64,000 nucleotides of DNA from Nonomuraea endophytica. GTDB taxonomy: Bacteria > Actinomycetota > Actinomycetes > Streptosporangiales > Streptosporangiaceae. A program made the position numbers and the translations under genes. Below the pieces are notes generated by a model. The model saw only the letters and a program-made list of their open reading frames with translations, did no database searches and was not told where the DNA came from. Position 1 is the first letter of the stretch. Each line of letters starts with the position of its first letter. Shown here piece by piece: positions 1-7,775 of the stretch. Location: assembly GCF_014203235.1 (NCBI RefSeq), contig NZ_JACHIN010000011.1, positions 124,001 through 188,000 on the forward strand, read 5' to 3'.

Positions 1-94
1 GGTGCGGCCATCTGAGTGGTGTCCCCCGCCCGTCCGCTCCCCCGTCGTTTGCGGGGTGTCGTCCTTCATCGCGATCGTCCGGAGGCTGTTTCCG

Positions 95-1780
95 TTGCGC
101 ATCCTGCTGCTTTGCTCGTCCTTCAACGGCCTGACCCAGCGTGCGTGGCTGGAGTTGCGGCGTGCCGGTCATGACGTGAGCGTGGAGTTGGCGCTGTCGG
201 AGCGGGTGATGCTCGAGGCGGCGGAGCTGGCGAAGCCGGATTTGGTGATCTGTCCGTTTTTGAAGGAGAAGGTGCCGGGGCTGTTGTGGCAGCGGCATCG
301 GGTGGTGATCATTCACCCGGGTCCGCCCGGGGATCGGGGGCCGTCGTCGCTGGATTGGGCGATCGCGGATGCGGAGCGGGAGTGGGGGGTGACGGCGTTG
401 CAGGCGGTGGAGGAGATGGACGCGGGGCCGATCTGGGGGTATCGGATGTTCGCGCTGCCGGTGGAGGCGCCGCGGAAGTCGGCTTTGTATAACGGGCCGG
501 TGGCGGATGCGGCGGTGGAGTTGGTGGTGGAGGTGGCGGAGAAGGCGGGTGATGCGGGGTTCGTGCCGGTGCCGCTGGATTATGGGCGGCCTGAGGTGGT
601 GGGGCGGTTGCGTCCGGCGATGCGGCATGTGGATCGGGTGGTGTCGTGGTCGGAGCCGACGGAGGCGATCGTGCGGCGGGTGCGGGCGGCGGATGGGGCG
701 CCGGGTGGCCGGGCGGAGTTGTGCGGGTTGGCGGTGCGGGTGTTTGACGTGTATCGGGGTCCGGCGTTGGTGGGGCGGCCGGGTTCGGTGGTGGCGCGGC
801 GTGAGGGGGCGGTGCTGGTGCATACGGGTGATGGGACGGTGTGGGTGGGGCATCTGCGGCTGGATCGTGCGGATGGGGTGAAGTTGCCGGCGGTGATGGT
901 GCTGGGTGATCGGGTGGGTCATCTGGAGGAGCGTGCGGGTTATACGGAGATCACGTATGAGCGCAGTGCGGGTGTGGGGGTGGTGAGTTTTGATTTCTAC
1001 AACGGGGCGATGGCGACGGATCAGTGCCGGAGGTTGGCGGCGGCGTTGCGGTATGCGGGTGAGCAGGATACGCGGGTGCTGGTGGTGCGGGGTGGGGAGA
1101 CGTTTTCGAATGGGATTCATCTGAATGTGATCGAGGCGGCGGCGCATCCGGAGTTGGAGGCGTGGATGAACATCAATGCGATCAATGCGGTGTGCCGGGA
1201 GATCATCGAGTGTCGTGGGCAGGTGGTGGTGGCGTCGGTGGGGGGTAGTGCGGGCGCGGGTGGGGTGATGATGGCGCTGGGTGCGGATCGGGTGCTGGTG
1301 CGGGAGGGGGTGGTGTTGAATCCGCATTATCGGACGATGGGGTTGTTCGGTAGTGAGTTTTGGACGTATGTGCTGGCGCGGCGGGTGGGGGTGGCTGCGG
1401 CGGAGCGGTTGACGGAGGGGGCGTTGCCGGTGGGTGCGGTGGAGGCGGTGGAGCTGGGGTTGGCTGATCATGTGCTGGGTGGGGGGCGGCTGGAGTTCGA
1501 GCGGTCGGTTTTGGAGTTCGCGGAGCGGTTGGCGTCGGGGGGTGAGTGGGAGGCGCTGGTGGCGGCGAAGGGGGTGGCTCGGGCTGACGATGAGCGGCGT
1601 AAGCCGTTGGATGCGTATCGGGTGGAGGAGCTGGCGGAGATGAGCCGGGACATGTTCGATGACCGGCGGGGTTTTCGGGGGGCGCGGTCGGCGTTTGTGC
1701 GGAAGGTGCGGGCGGAGGTGACGCCGGGGTATTTGGCGGTGCATCGGGATGGGTGGGGGGCGGGCGGATCTCATATGTGA
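95..1780 (+). CDS. hypX: HypX/HoxX hydrogenase maturation protein
   Basis: Predicted cytoplasmic protein of 561 residues. HypX converts formyl-tetrahydrofolate-derived formyl groups to CO for the active site of oxygen-tolerant [NiFe] hydrogenases (family knowledge). The N-terminal formyltransferase-like half carries HPGPPGDRGPSSLDW at residues 74-88. The C-terminal half (about 290-500) is an enoyl-CoA-hydratase/crotonase fold with FSNGIHLNVIE and SVGGSAGAGGVMMALGADR. Length is normal for HypX. The frame is open to the window edge, but TTG at 95 is the likely start: GGAGG lies at 81-85 and the conserved RILLLC strand follows directly. No hydrogenase structural gene is visible, so they may lie upstream of the window. 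Third codon positions are unusually rich in G and T compared with genes further right. Confidence 0.9.
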   Translation: MRILLLCSSFNGLTQRAWLELRRAGHDVSVELALSERVMLEAAELAKPDLVICPFLKEKVPGLLWQRHRVVIIHPGPPGDRGPSSLDWAIADAEREWGVTALQAVEEMDAGPIWGYRMFALPVEAPRKSALYNGPVADAAVELVVEVAEKAGDAGFVPVPLDYGRPEVVGRLRPAMRHVDRVVSWSEPTEAIVRRVRAADGAPGGRAELCGLAVRVFDVYRGPALVGRPGSVVARREGAVLVHTGDGTVWVGHLRLDRADGVKLPAVMVLGDRVGHLEERAGYTEITYERSAGVGVVSFDFYNGAMATDQCRRLAAALRYAGEQDTRVLVVRGGETFSNGIHLNVIEAAAHPELEAWMNINAINAVCREIIECRGQVVVASVGGSAGAGGVMMALGADRVLVREGVVLNPHYRTMGLFGSEFWTYVLARRVGVAAAERLTEGALPVGAVEAVELGLADHVLGGGRLEFERSVLEFAERLASGGEWEALVAAKGVARADDERRKPLDAYRVEELAEMSRDMFDDRRGFRGARSAFVRKVRAEVTPGYLAVHRDGWGAGGSHM

Positions 1781-1796
1781 GATAGGTTGTGGCGCT

Positions 1797-3326
1797 ATGG
1801 CGGATGACTATCTTGCGCGGATCGGTCGGTTGATTCGGGATGCGCGTCAGCATCGTGGTTGGACGCAGTTGCAGTTGGCGGATGCGTTGGCGACGAGTCA
1901 GAGTGCGGTGAACCGGATTGAGCGGGGTAATCAGAACATCAGTCTTGAGATGATCGCTCGGATCGGTGAGGCGTTGGACAGTGAGATTGTGTCGCTGGGG
2001 TATGCGGGGCCGATGCATTTGCGGGTGGTCGGTGGGCGGCGGTTGTCGGGCAGCATCGATGTGAAGACGTCGAAGAACGCGTGTGTGGCGTTGTTGTGTG
2101 CGTCGTTGCTGAATGCGGGGCGGACGATTTTGCGGAAGGTGGCGCGGATCGAGGAGGTCTATCGGATTTTGGAGGTGCTGGCGTCGATCGGGGTGCGGGC
2201 GCGGTGGATCAATGAGGGTAGTGATCTGGAGATTGTGCCGCCGGGCCGGTTGGAGTTGGAGGCGATGGATACGGAGGCGGCGCGCCGTACGCGGAGTGTG
2301 ATCATGTTTTTGGGGCCGTTGATGCATCGGACGGGGCGGTTCCGGATTCCGTATGCGGGTGGGTGTGATCTGGGGACGCGCACGGTGCAGCCGCATATGT
2401 CGGCGTTGCGGCATTTTGGGTTGGATATCACGGCGACGGGCGGGTTCTATCACGCGCAGGTGGATGGCGGGGTGTCGCCGAAGCGGGCGATCGTGCTGAC
2501 CGAGCGCGGGGACACGGTGACGGAGAACGCGCTGATGGCGGCGGCGCGGCATGACGGGGTGACGGTGATCCGCAACGCGTCGTCGAACTACATGGTGCAG
2601 GACCTGTGCTTCTTCCTGGAGGAGCTGGGGGTGAAGGTCGAGGGTGTGGGGACGACGACGTTGACGGTGCACGGGGTGCCGGTCATCGATCGTGATGTCG
2701 ACTACTCCCCCAGTGAGGATCCGGTGGAGGCGATGAGTCTGCTGGCGGCGGCGGTGGTGACGTCGTCGGAGCTGACGATCCGGCGGGTGCCGGTGGAGTT
2801 CTTGGAGATCGAGCTGGCGGTGCTGGAGGAGATGGGCCTCGATCACGATCGGGGCGGTGAGTACGCGGCGGCGAACGGGCGTACGCGGCTGGTGGATCTG
2901 ACGGTGCGGCCGTCGAAGCTGGTCTCCCCCATCGACAAGATTCATCCGATGCCGTTTCCGGGGCTGAACATCGACAATGTGCCGTTCTTTGCGGCCATCG
3001 CGGCGGTGGCGCAGGGGTCGACGCTCATTCATGACTGGGTGTATGACAATCGGGCGATCTATCTGACGGAGCTGACGCGGCTGGGGGCGTCGGTGAAGTT
3101 GCTGGATCCGCATCGGGTGCTGGTGGAGGGTCCGACGCGGTGGCGGGGGTCGGAGATGATGTGCCCGCCGGCGTTGCGTCCGGCGGTGGTGGTGCTGCTG
3201 GCGATGCTGGCGGCCGAGGGCACGTCGGTGCTGCGGAACGTGTATGTGATCAATCGGGGGTATGAGGAGCTGGCGGAGCGGCTGAACGCGGTGGGCGCGC
3301 AGATCGAGACGTTCCGCGACATCTGA
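1797..3326 (+). CDS. XRE helix-turn-helix fused to MurA-like enolpyruvyl transferase
   Basis: Predicted protein of 509 residues. Residues 5-65 form an XRE/Cro helix-turn-helix (LATSQSAVNRIERG). Residues 72-509 are a complete EPSP-synthase/MurA fold, the family that adds enolpyruvate from PEP to UDP-GlcNAc. MurA substrate residues appear as K93-N94 in KTSKNACVALL, and the catalytic loop as AGGCDLGTR with Cys190, so it looks catalytically intact. ATG at 1797 is chosen because the HTH begins there; an earlier in-frame start at 1749 would overlap hypX by 32 bases. It lies 16 bp after hypX, same strand, so cotranscription is likely. It is probably a paralogue of the housekeeping MurA. Whether the HTH binds DNA or mediates oligomerisation is unknown. 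Confidence 0.85.
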   Translation: MADDYLARIGRLIRDARQHRGWTQLQLADALATSQSAVNRIERGNQNISLEMIARIGEALDSEIVSLGYAGPMHLRVVGGRRLSGSIDVKTSKNACVALLCASLLNAGRTILRKVARIEEVYRILEVLASIGVRARWINEGSDLEIVPPGRLELEAMDTEAARRTRSVIMFLGPLMHRTGRFRIPYAGGCDLGTRTVQPHMSALRHFGLDITATGGFYHAQVDGGVSPKRAIVLTERGDTVTENALMAAARHDGVTVIRNASSNYMVQDLCFFLEELGVKVEGVGTTTLTVHGVPVIDRDVDYSPSEDPVEAMSLLAAAVVTSSELTIRRVPVEFLEIELAVLEEMGLDHDRGGEYAAANGRTRLVDLTVRPSKLVSPIDKIHPMPFPGLNIDNVPFFAAIAAVAQGSTLIHDWVYDNRAIYLTELTRLGASVKLLDPHRVLVEGPTRWRGSEMMCPPALRPAVVVLLAMLAAEGTSVLRNVYVINRGYEELAERLNAVGAQIETFRDI

Positions 3327-3358
3327 GCCGTTTTCTCGCTGTACGGCCGCGCGTGGTG

Positions 3359-4201
3359 TCAGCCGGCGGAGATGGCCAGGACGCCGATGAGGGAGATGGC
3401 GATGCCGATCTGCTGGGGGCGTTCGAGTCGTTCTTTGAGCACGATGCGGGCCAGGGCGATGGTGACGATGGTGTGCAGGGAGGCGAGGACGGCGGCGACG
3501 CTCACCAGGCCGAGGGTGGAGGCGGTGGTGTAGAGGAAGTCGGCGACGATGACGAGGGCGCCGATGGCCGCCAGGACGGGCAGGTCGGCTTTGGGGACGC
3601 GGACGCGGTGGCGTTTGACGATGATGACGGTGGCCAGGGCGAGGACCGAGGTGAGGCGGGCGGTCAGCAGGGCCCAGCCGACGTCGCCTTCGCCGGCGTT
3701 GTGCATGGTGTGGAAGAAGATGCCGAATCCGGCGGCGGCGAGCAGGCCGTACAGGATGCTGGGCAGGGTGCTTGAGGCGGCGCCGGTGGTTGTGCCGGGC
3801 CGGTAGGAGGTGGCTGCCAGTCCGAGCAGGGCCAGGGCGAGGCCGGTGAACTGCAGGGGGCCGGGGATCTGGCCGCCGGCCAGTCCGATGAGGAGCGGGA
3901 CGGCGGGGGCGGTGGCGGCGACGGGGGCGACGATGGACATCTTGCCGACCGACAGGCCTCGGTAGAGGGCGGCGATGCCGGCGAGTTCGCCGAGTCCGGC
4001 GATGGCGGCGTGGCCGAGGGTGGAGGCGTCGGGTAGGGCCACTCCCCTGGTGGCGGCGATGAGGGTGAGCAGGATGAGTGCGGTGCCCTGGGAGATCAGC
4101 AGCACGGACAGGACGGGCAGGGTGCGGCTTTTGAGGCCGCCGAGGAAGTCGGAGACTCCCCAGCCGAGGCTGGCACCCAGGGCGAGGACGATGGCGAGCA
4201 T
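3359..4201 (-). CDS. EamA-family (DMT superfamily) membrane transporter
   Basis: Protein of 280 residues with about ten hydrophobic helices in two repeats, as in EamA/RhaT drug-metabolite transporters. The start MLAIVLALGASLGWGVSDF and later PVAATAPAVPLL and RIVLKERLERPQ segments fit EamA repeats. It sits in the cytoplasmic membrane and probably exports a small metabolite; the substrate cannot be read from sequence. ATG at 4201 has GAAGGG just upstream. It is convergent with the MurA fusion. Its upstream region carries two GTTAC-type palindromes that look like an operator. No regulator gene is directly adjacent. Confidence 0.8.
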   Translation of the reverse strand: MLAIVLALGASLGWGVSDFLGGLKSRTLPVLSVLLISQGTALILLTLIAATRGVALPDASTLGHAAIAGLGELAGIAALYRGLSVGKMSIVAPVAATAPAVPLLIGLAGGQIPGPLQFTGLALALLGLAATSYRPGTTTGAASSTLPSILYGLLAAAGFGIFFHTMHNAGEGDVGWALLTARLTSVLALATVIIVKRHRVRVPKADLPVLAAIGALVIVADFLYTTASTLGLVSVAAVLASLHTIVTIALARIVLKERLERPQQIGIAISLIGVLAISAG

Positions 4202-4222
4202 GGCGGACCCTTCACAACTTCC

Positions 4223-4268
4223 GTTACATGTAACCGGAAAGCTAGCACGGATTTCCGTTACACGTAAC
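4223..4268. promoter_or_regulatory. Pair of GTTAC..GTAAC palindromes upstream of the EamA gene
   Basis: GTTACATGTAAC (4223-4234) is a perfect 12-bp palindrome. GTTACACGTAAC (4257-4268) is the same apart from the centre. Both sit in a TTCCGTTAC..GTAACCG context, with centres 34 bp apart (about three helical turns). This looks like a two-site operator controlling the minus-strand transporter. The cognate regulator is not evident in the window. Confidence 0.6.
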
Positions 4269-4318
4269 CGAGGTTTCCGTCGTCCTACGGAGAGCGGCTG
4301 TTGATCTGCTTTCGATCG

Positions 4319-4504
4319 CTACGGGAGGGCCATGGTGCCGAGGTCGCGTACCACGCCCTTGGAGATCGAGCTCACCGCCGTCACGCCGACGGTGTTCGCG
4401 GGCAGCGGCGCGGGCCCCTCGTTCAGCGACGCCTTCATGCCCGTGATCTTCTCCACCCTGTCCGACGGTACGGCATGCGCGCCACCCCGAAGATCACCTG
4501 AGCT
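4319..4504 (-). pseudogene. Unidentified coding-like remnant downstream of the SDR
   Basis: A minus-strand frame of about 60 codons ends with TAG at 4319-4321. It contains SDRVEKITGMKASLNEGPAP and then NTVGVTAVSSISKG. Almost every third base is G or C, as in real genes here. It has no convincing start and follows the TAA of the SDR gene in the same frame. It reads like the 3' end of a lost gene. I do not recognise the family. The remaining sequence between 4269 and 4516 shows nothing else. Confidence 0.3.
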
Positions 4505-4516
4505 CTCCGTGGGGTG

Positions 4517-5314
4517 TTAAGGGAGGGCGGACCGGGTCACCGTGCGGAGGATTTCGGCGAAACGCCGCGCCTGGTCCCGGTCCACGGCCAGCGGGAGGGG
4601 CTTGCCCTTCTTCCAGGCCGTGAGCGGCTCGGCCGGCGGGTGGTCGATGAGCGCGGCGATCGGCGGCACGGCCCTGGCCACCGGCTGGGCGAACACCGCC
4701 GACGCCACCCGCATGAGGCCGCGCAGCGGCTGCCTGAACGGCTCGTGCAACCCGGTCGCCACGAACACCGGGTTGTACAGCACATACCTCGTCCGCCCGG
4801 AGAGGTAGGCCGTGCCCAGCAGTTCGCTGGCGGCCGCTCCCTGCAGGGTCGCGGTCAGCCCCCGGTAGTTGTCCTTCAGCTGCAGGTCATCCCAGTGGAC
4901 CCGGCCGCCCTGACCGGCCCCGCACAGGTTGACGATCACCGGCGCCGGCGCCCTCTCCAACGGCTCACGCAGCCCCTCGGCCATGAGCCAGCGGTTGAGC
5001 ACGTAGAGGGCGAAGGTGTGCTCGACACCCTCCTCCGTTTCCACGCGGACCGGGTTGAACCGGAACGCGGCCAGCACCAGCGCGTCGATCACGGGGTACT
5101 CGGTCGCGAGCCGCTCGATCAGGGCGCGGGTCCGGCGCAGGGAGCTGAGGTCGGCTCTGACGAACCGGGCCTGCGGGGCGGCCTCGCGCAGGCGCCGCCC
5201 GCCCTCCCGGCTGCCGCCCACGGCCACGACGTGATCGCCGCGCTCGGTGTAGTGGCGGGCGAGGGCTCTGCCGATGCCGTTCGTGCCGCCGGTGATCACG
5301 ATGGTCCGCGCCAT
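4517..5314 (-). CDS. SDR-family protein lacking the catalytic Tyr/Lys
   Basis: Protein of 265 residues with a Rossmann NAD(P)-binding motif TGGTNGIG at 8-15 and overall WWOX/retinol-dehydrogenase-like SDR layout. Where such enzymes have YxxxK, this one reads NYRGLTATLQGAAASELL: by my alignment the catalytic Tyr is Thr and the Lys is Ala, and the usual VSS serine position is LCG. The fold is therefore probably a cofactor binder without classical dehydrogenase activity. It is divergent from a TetR gene with palindromic sites between them, so it is likely that regulator's target. The catalytic loss is my reading by eye and should be checked by alignment. Confidence 0.75.
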   Translation of the reverse strand: MARTIVITGGTNGIGRALARHYTERGDHVVAVGGSREGGRRLREAAPQARFVRADLSSLRRTRALIERLATEYPVIDALVLAAFRFNPVRVETEEGVEHTFALYVLNRWLMAEGLREPLERAPAPVIVNLCGAGQGGRVHWDDLQLKDNYRGLTATLQGAAASELLGTAYLSGRTRYVLYNPVFVATGLHEPFRQPLRGLMRVASAVFAQPVARAVPPIAALIDHPPAEPLTAWKKGKPLPLAVDRDQARRFAEILRTVTRSALP

Positions 5315-5353
5315 AACTTGAGGTTCTCCTCAACTTGAGATGGGCCTCAACTT
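5315..5353. promoter_or_regulatory. TetR-type operator between the SDR and tetR genes
   Basis: Three related elements are spaced across the divergent intergenic region: AACTTGAGG (5315-5323), the inverted repeat CTCAA-C-TTGAG (5329-5339) and CCTCAACTT (5345-5353). The symmetry and position between divergent start codons fit autoregulation plus control of the SDR gene by the adjacent TetR protein. Confidence 0.6.
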
Positions 5354-5369
5354 AGCTAGGATCGCGGGC

Positions 5370-5966
5370 ATGCGCAAGGACGCCGTACACAACCGCGAGC
5401 GCCTGCTGCGAGCGGCCCGGGAGCTGTTCGCGGACCGGGGCCTCGACGTGCCGCTTGAGGAGATCGCCCGCTCGGCCGGCGTCAGCATCGGAACGCTCTA
5501 CAACCGCTTCCCCACCCGCGACGCCCTGGTGGAGGCGGTGTTCGCGGATCGTGCGGCGACCGTGACCGAACTGGCCGAGAGGGCGCTGGCGATGGACGAC
5601 GCCGGGGAGGGGTTCGCCGCGTTCCTCACCGGAGTGTGCGAACTGCAGGCCGCCGACCTCGGCTACAACGACCTCGCCGCGCGGACCGTCACGGTGGACG
5701 GGGATCGCGGATTCGGCCTGATGGGACAGATCCTCGAACGCGCCCGGCGATCCGGGCACCTGCGCGGCGACGTCACCCTCACCGACATGGCGTTCGTGGT
5801 GTGGGGGGTGGCGGCGACCGTCAAGGCCACGTCCAAGGTGGCGCCGGGAGTCTGGCGGCGCCACCTCGCCCTCGCCCTGGACGGCCTGCGCCCGGCCGCC
5901 GCCCGGCCCCTGCCGGTGCCGCCCATGTCCACCGAGCAGACCCGGGCCGCGATGCGGGAGTGCTGA
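5370..5966 (+). CDS. TetR-family transcriptional regulator
   Basis: Predicted repressor of 198 residues. The N-terminal HTH reads LEEIARSAGVSIGTLYNRFPTR, typical TetR. The C-terminal half is a ligand-binding/dimerisation domain with no recognised ligand. ATG at 5370 is preferred over an in-frame ATG at 5340 because TetR proteins usually begin a few residues before the first helix and the upstream stretch overlaps the operator. It is divergent from the SDR gene and probably controls it and itself. Confidence 0.85.
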   Translation: MRKDAVHNRERLLRAARELFADRGLDVPLEEIARSAGVSIGTLYNRFPTRDALVEAVFADRAATVTELAERALAMDDAGEGFAAFLTGVCELQAADLGYNDLAARTVTVDGDRGFGLMGQILERARRSGHLRGDVTLTDMAFVVWGVAATVKATSKVAPGVWRRHLALALDGLRPAAARPLPVPPMSTEQTRAAMREC

Positions 5967-6043
5967 GCCCCTTTGGCCGCCCGTGGCCGCCGGCGCATGG
6001 GTTAGCCTGCGGGCGTCATTCGGGTGAAAGGGAGTGAGCAGGG

Positions 6044-6400
6044 GTGCCGCAGGTCACTGTGGAGTATTCGGCCGTGTTGCGGGAGGCGTTCGACCGGCGG
6101 GCCTTCGCGCTGGCCCTGCACGAGGAGGGCGCGGCGGTCGTCGGGGGGCAGGTGGAGGCGTTCAAGTCGCGCTTCTACCGGATCGACGACGGGGTCATCG
6201 CGGGCGGGGACGCCCGGGAGGCGATGGTGCACGCCGCAGTGGCGATCTTGCCGGGGCGCGAGGAGGAGGTGCGGCGGCGGCTGGCCCAGGTGGTCGTGGA
6301 GTTGCTCGGGCGGCATGTGCGGCCGGTGGCGGGGATCCGGGTGCAGCTGACGGCGGAGGTGCGCGAGCTGGAGGTCTACCACAAGGTGGTCCTGGAGTAG
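6044..6400 (+). CDS. CHMI-family (5-carboxymethyl-2-hydroxymuconate isomerase-like) protein
   Basis: Small protein of 118 residues. The pattern MPQVTVEYSAVLREAFDRR with later SRFYRIDDGVIAGG and a conserved arrangement of short helices fits the tautomerase-superfamily CHMI family of aromatic catabolism. Pro2 follows the initiator, as in tautomerases, where that proline is the catalytic base. The start is GTG at 6044 behind a purine-rich GGGAGTGAGCAGGG. No other aromatic-degradation gene is nearby, so the physiological substrate is unknown. Confidence 0.65.
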   Translation: MPQVTVEYSAVLREAFDRRAFALALHEEGAAVVGGQVEAFKSRFYRIDDGVIAGGDAREAMVHAAVAILPGREEEVRRRLAQVVVELLGRHVRPVAGIRVQLTAEVRELEVYHKVVLE

Positions 6401-6422
6401 GCCGGTAGACGATCTGCGCGAA

Positions 6423-6501
6423 GGCCCGCGGGTTCCGCGGGCCAGGCGTGTGCGTGGACCGGGCGTGTGGGCGGGCCGTACCTCATGGTGGGGTACGGCC
6501 C
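6423..6501. terminator. Two hairpins between convergent genes
   Basis: A perfect 9-bp stem GGCCCGCGG (6423-6431) with CCGCGGGCC (6435-6443) is followed by a 10-bp stem GGGCCGTACC (6473-6482) with GGTACGGCCC (6492-6501). They lie between the convergent CHMI and glycosyltransferase genes. No T tract is visible, as is usual in actinomycetes. Likely a bidirectional terminator. Confidence 0.6.
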
Positions 6502-6511
6502 CGCCGCGGCG

Positions 6512-7666
6512 TCAGAGGGCGGCTTCGATGAGGTCGGCGGCGCGGTGGGCGCCGCCTTCGACGGTGAGTTCGTGGCGGGCGGCGGACAGCCGGGCGGCGA
6601 CCCGCGGGTCGGTGGTGAGCTCGTGCAGGGCGGCGCGCAGCAGGCCGGGGGTGGCGGCGTCGGTGTCGATGCGGCGGGCCACGCCGAGCGCGACGAGATG
6701 GTCGGCGTTGGCGAACTGATCCACGCCCTGCGGCACCGCGATCATGGGGACGCCGCAGGCCAGGCCCTCGCTGGCGCCGCCCATGCCGGCGTGGGTGAGG
6801 AAGGCGCCGGCGTGGCGCAGGATGGCCAGCTGCTCGACCCAGGGGTGGACCTCGACGTTGGCGGGGATGGGGCCGAGGTCGGCGGCCGACAGGCGGCGGC
6901 CGATCTGCAGGATGACGTGCCAGCCGGGCAGGTCGCCGAAGGCGCGCAGGCAGGTGCGGTAGAAGGCGGGCTGGTCGGTGAAGGCCGAGCCGAGGGAGAT
7001 GAGCAGGATCTTGCCGCCGCCGGCGGGTGGGGTCCAGGTGCCGCGTTCGCCCAGGCAGGGGCCGATGAAGGTGTAGACGTCGGGGTTGACCCGGTCGGCG
7101 TGGGGTTGCAGGGCGCGCGGGATGAGGACGAGGCAGCGGGGCGGGCGGCCGACGAAGTCGGCGTGCGGGGTGGCGATGCCCTCCTGGCGCAGCCACTGCT
7201 CGGCGCGGCGCTGGTAGCCGGCGCCCTCGGGGGTGGCATACAGCTGTTCGATCACGGGGGCCATGTCGGTCTCGTAGCCGTCCCAGGCGACGTAGGTGGG
7301 TGAGAGCTGGATGGCGGGGACGGCCCACTGTTCGGCCAGGACGCGGGCGGGTGCGGCGCCGATGTCGTACAGGAACAGGTCGGGGCGCCGGCCTTCGTAG
7401 GCGGCGCGCAGTTGCGGGGTCATGGAGACGGCGTCGCGCAGGAACAGGTCGAGCTGGGCGATGGTGTCCTCGGGCCAGGCCGTGTCCCGAGGCAGCAGCG
7501 AGGTGTAGGGGACGTGGGTGGCGCCGGCGGCTTCGACGGTGTCGCGGTAGGAGGGGGCGTTGGCGTAGGTGACGTGGTGGCCGCGGGCGGCGAGTTCGCG
7601 GATGACCTCCAGGCTCGGATTGACGTGCCCGGGTGCCGGGATGCTGACCATGGCGATGTGCGGCAA
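6512..7666 (-). CDS. MGT-type glycosyltransferase (GT1)
   Basis: Protein of 384 residues of the macrolide-glycosyltransferase (MGT) branch of GT1. The N-terminus LPHIAMVSIPAPGHVNPSL is the acceptor-side start of the GT-B fold. The C-terminal donor-binding region has FLTHAGMGGASEGLACGVP followed by QFANADHL. Such enzymes move a sugar from an NDP-sugar to a small-molecule acceptor, often to inactivate a macrolide or decorate a natural product. TTG at 7664-7666 is chosen because GGGGGAA precedes it and homologous proteins begin at this strand. The acceptor cannot be deduced. Confidence 0.8.
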   Translation of the reverse strand: MPHIAMVSIPAPGHVNPSLEVIRELAARGHHVTYANAPSYRDTVEAAGATHVPYTSLLPRDTAWPEDTIAQLDLFLRDAVSMTPQLRAAYEGRRPDLFLYDIGAAPARVLAEQWAVPAIQLSPTYVAWDGYETDMAPVIEQLYATPEGAGYQRRAEQWLRQEGIATPHADFVGRPPRCLVLIPRALQPHADRVNPDVYTFIGPCLGERGTWTPPAGGGKILLISLGSAFTDQPAFYRTCLRAFGDLPGWHVILQIGRRLSAADLGPIPANVEVHPWVEQLAILRHAGAFLTHAGMGGASEGLACGVPMIAVPQGVDQFANADHLVALGVARRIDTDAATPGLLRAALHELTTDPRVAARLSAARHELTVEGGAHRAADLIEAAL

Positions 7667-7775
7667 GGTGGTGTTCCCCCGGTGGAAGAGCGCTGATCGA
7701 TTTTGTCGGTGCCGGTCGCTACCGTCGGCTGTGGATCTTTCCATACGGGCGTGCTATCGAGGCGGAGGTGGGCGG

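Noticed and set aside
1203..3113. A 636-codon open frame on the minus strand opposite hypX and the MurA fusion
   Set aside because: Its translation is a low-complexity Arg/Pro/His-rich sequence, as expected opposite GC-rich genes, and both sense genes have clear domain homology.
4332..4520. A short plus-strand frame starting MVPRSRTTPLEIELTAV
   Set aside because: No ribosome binding site or family; the minus strand of the same stretch has better codon character.
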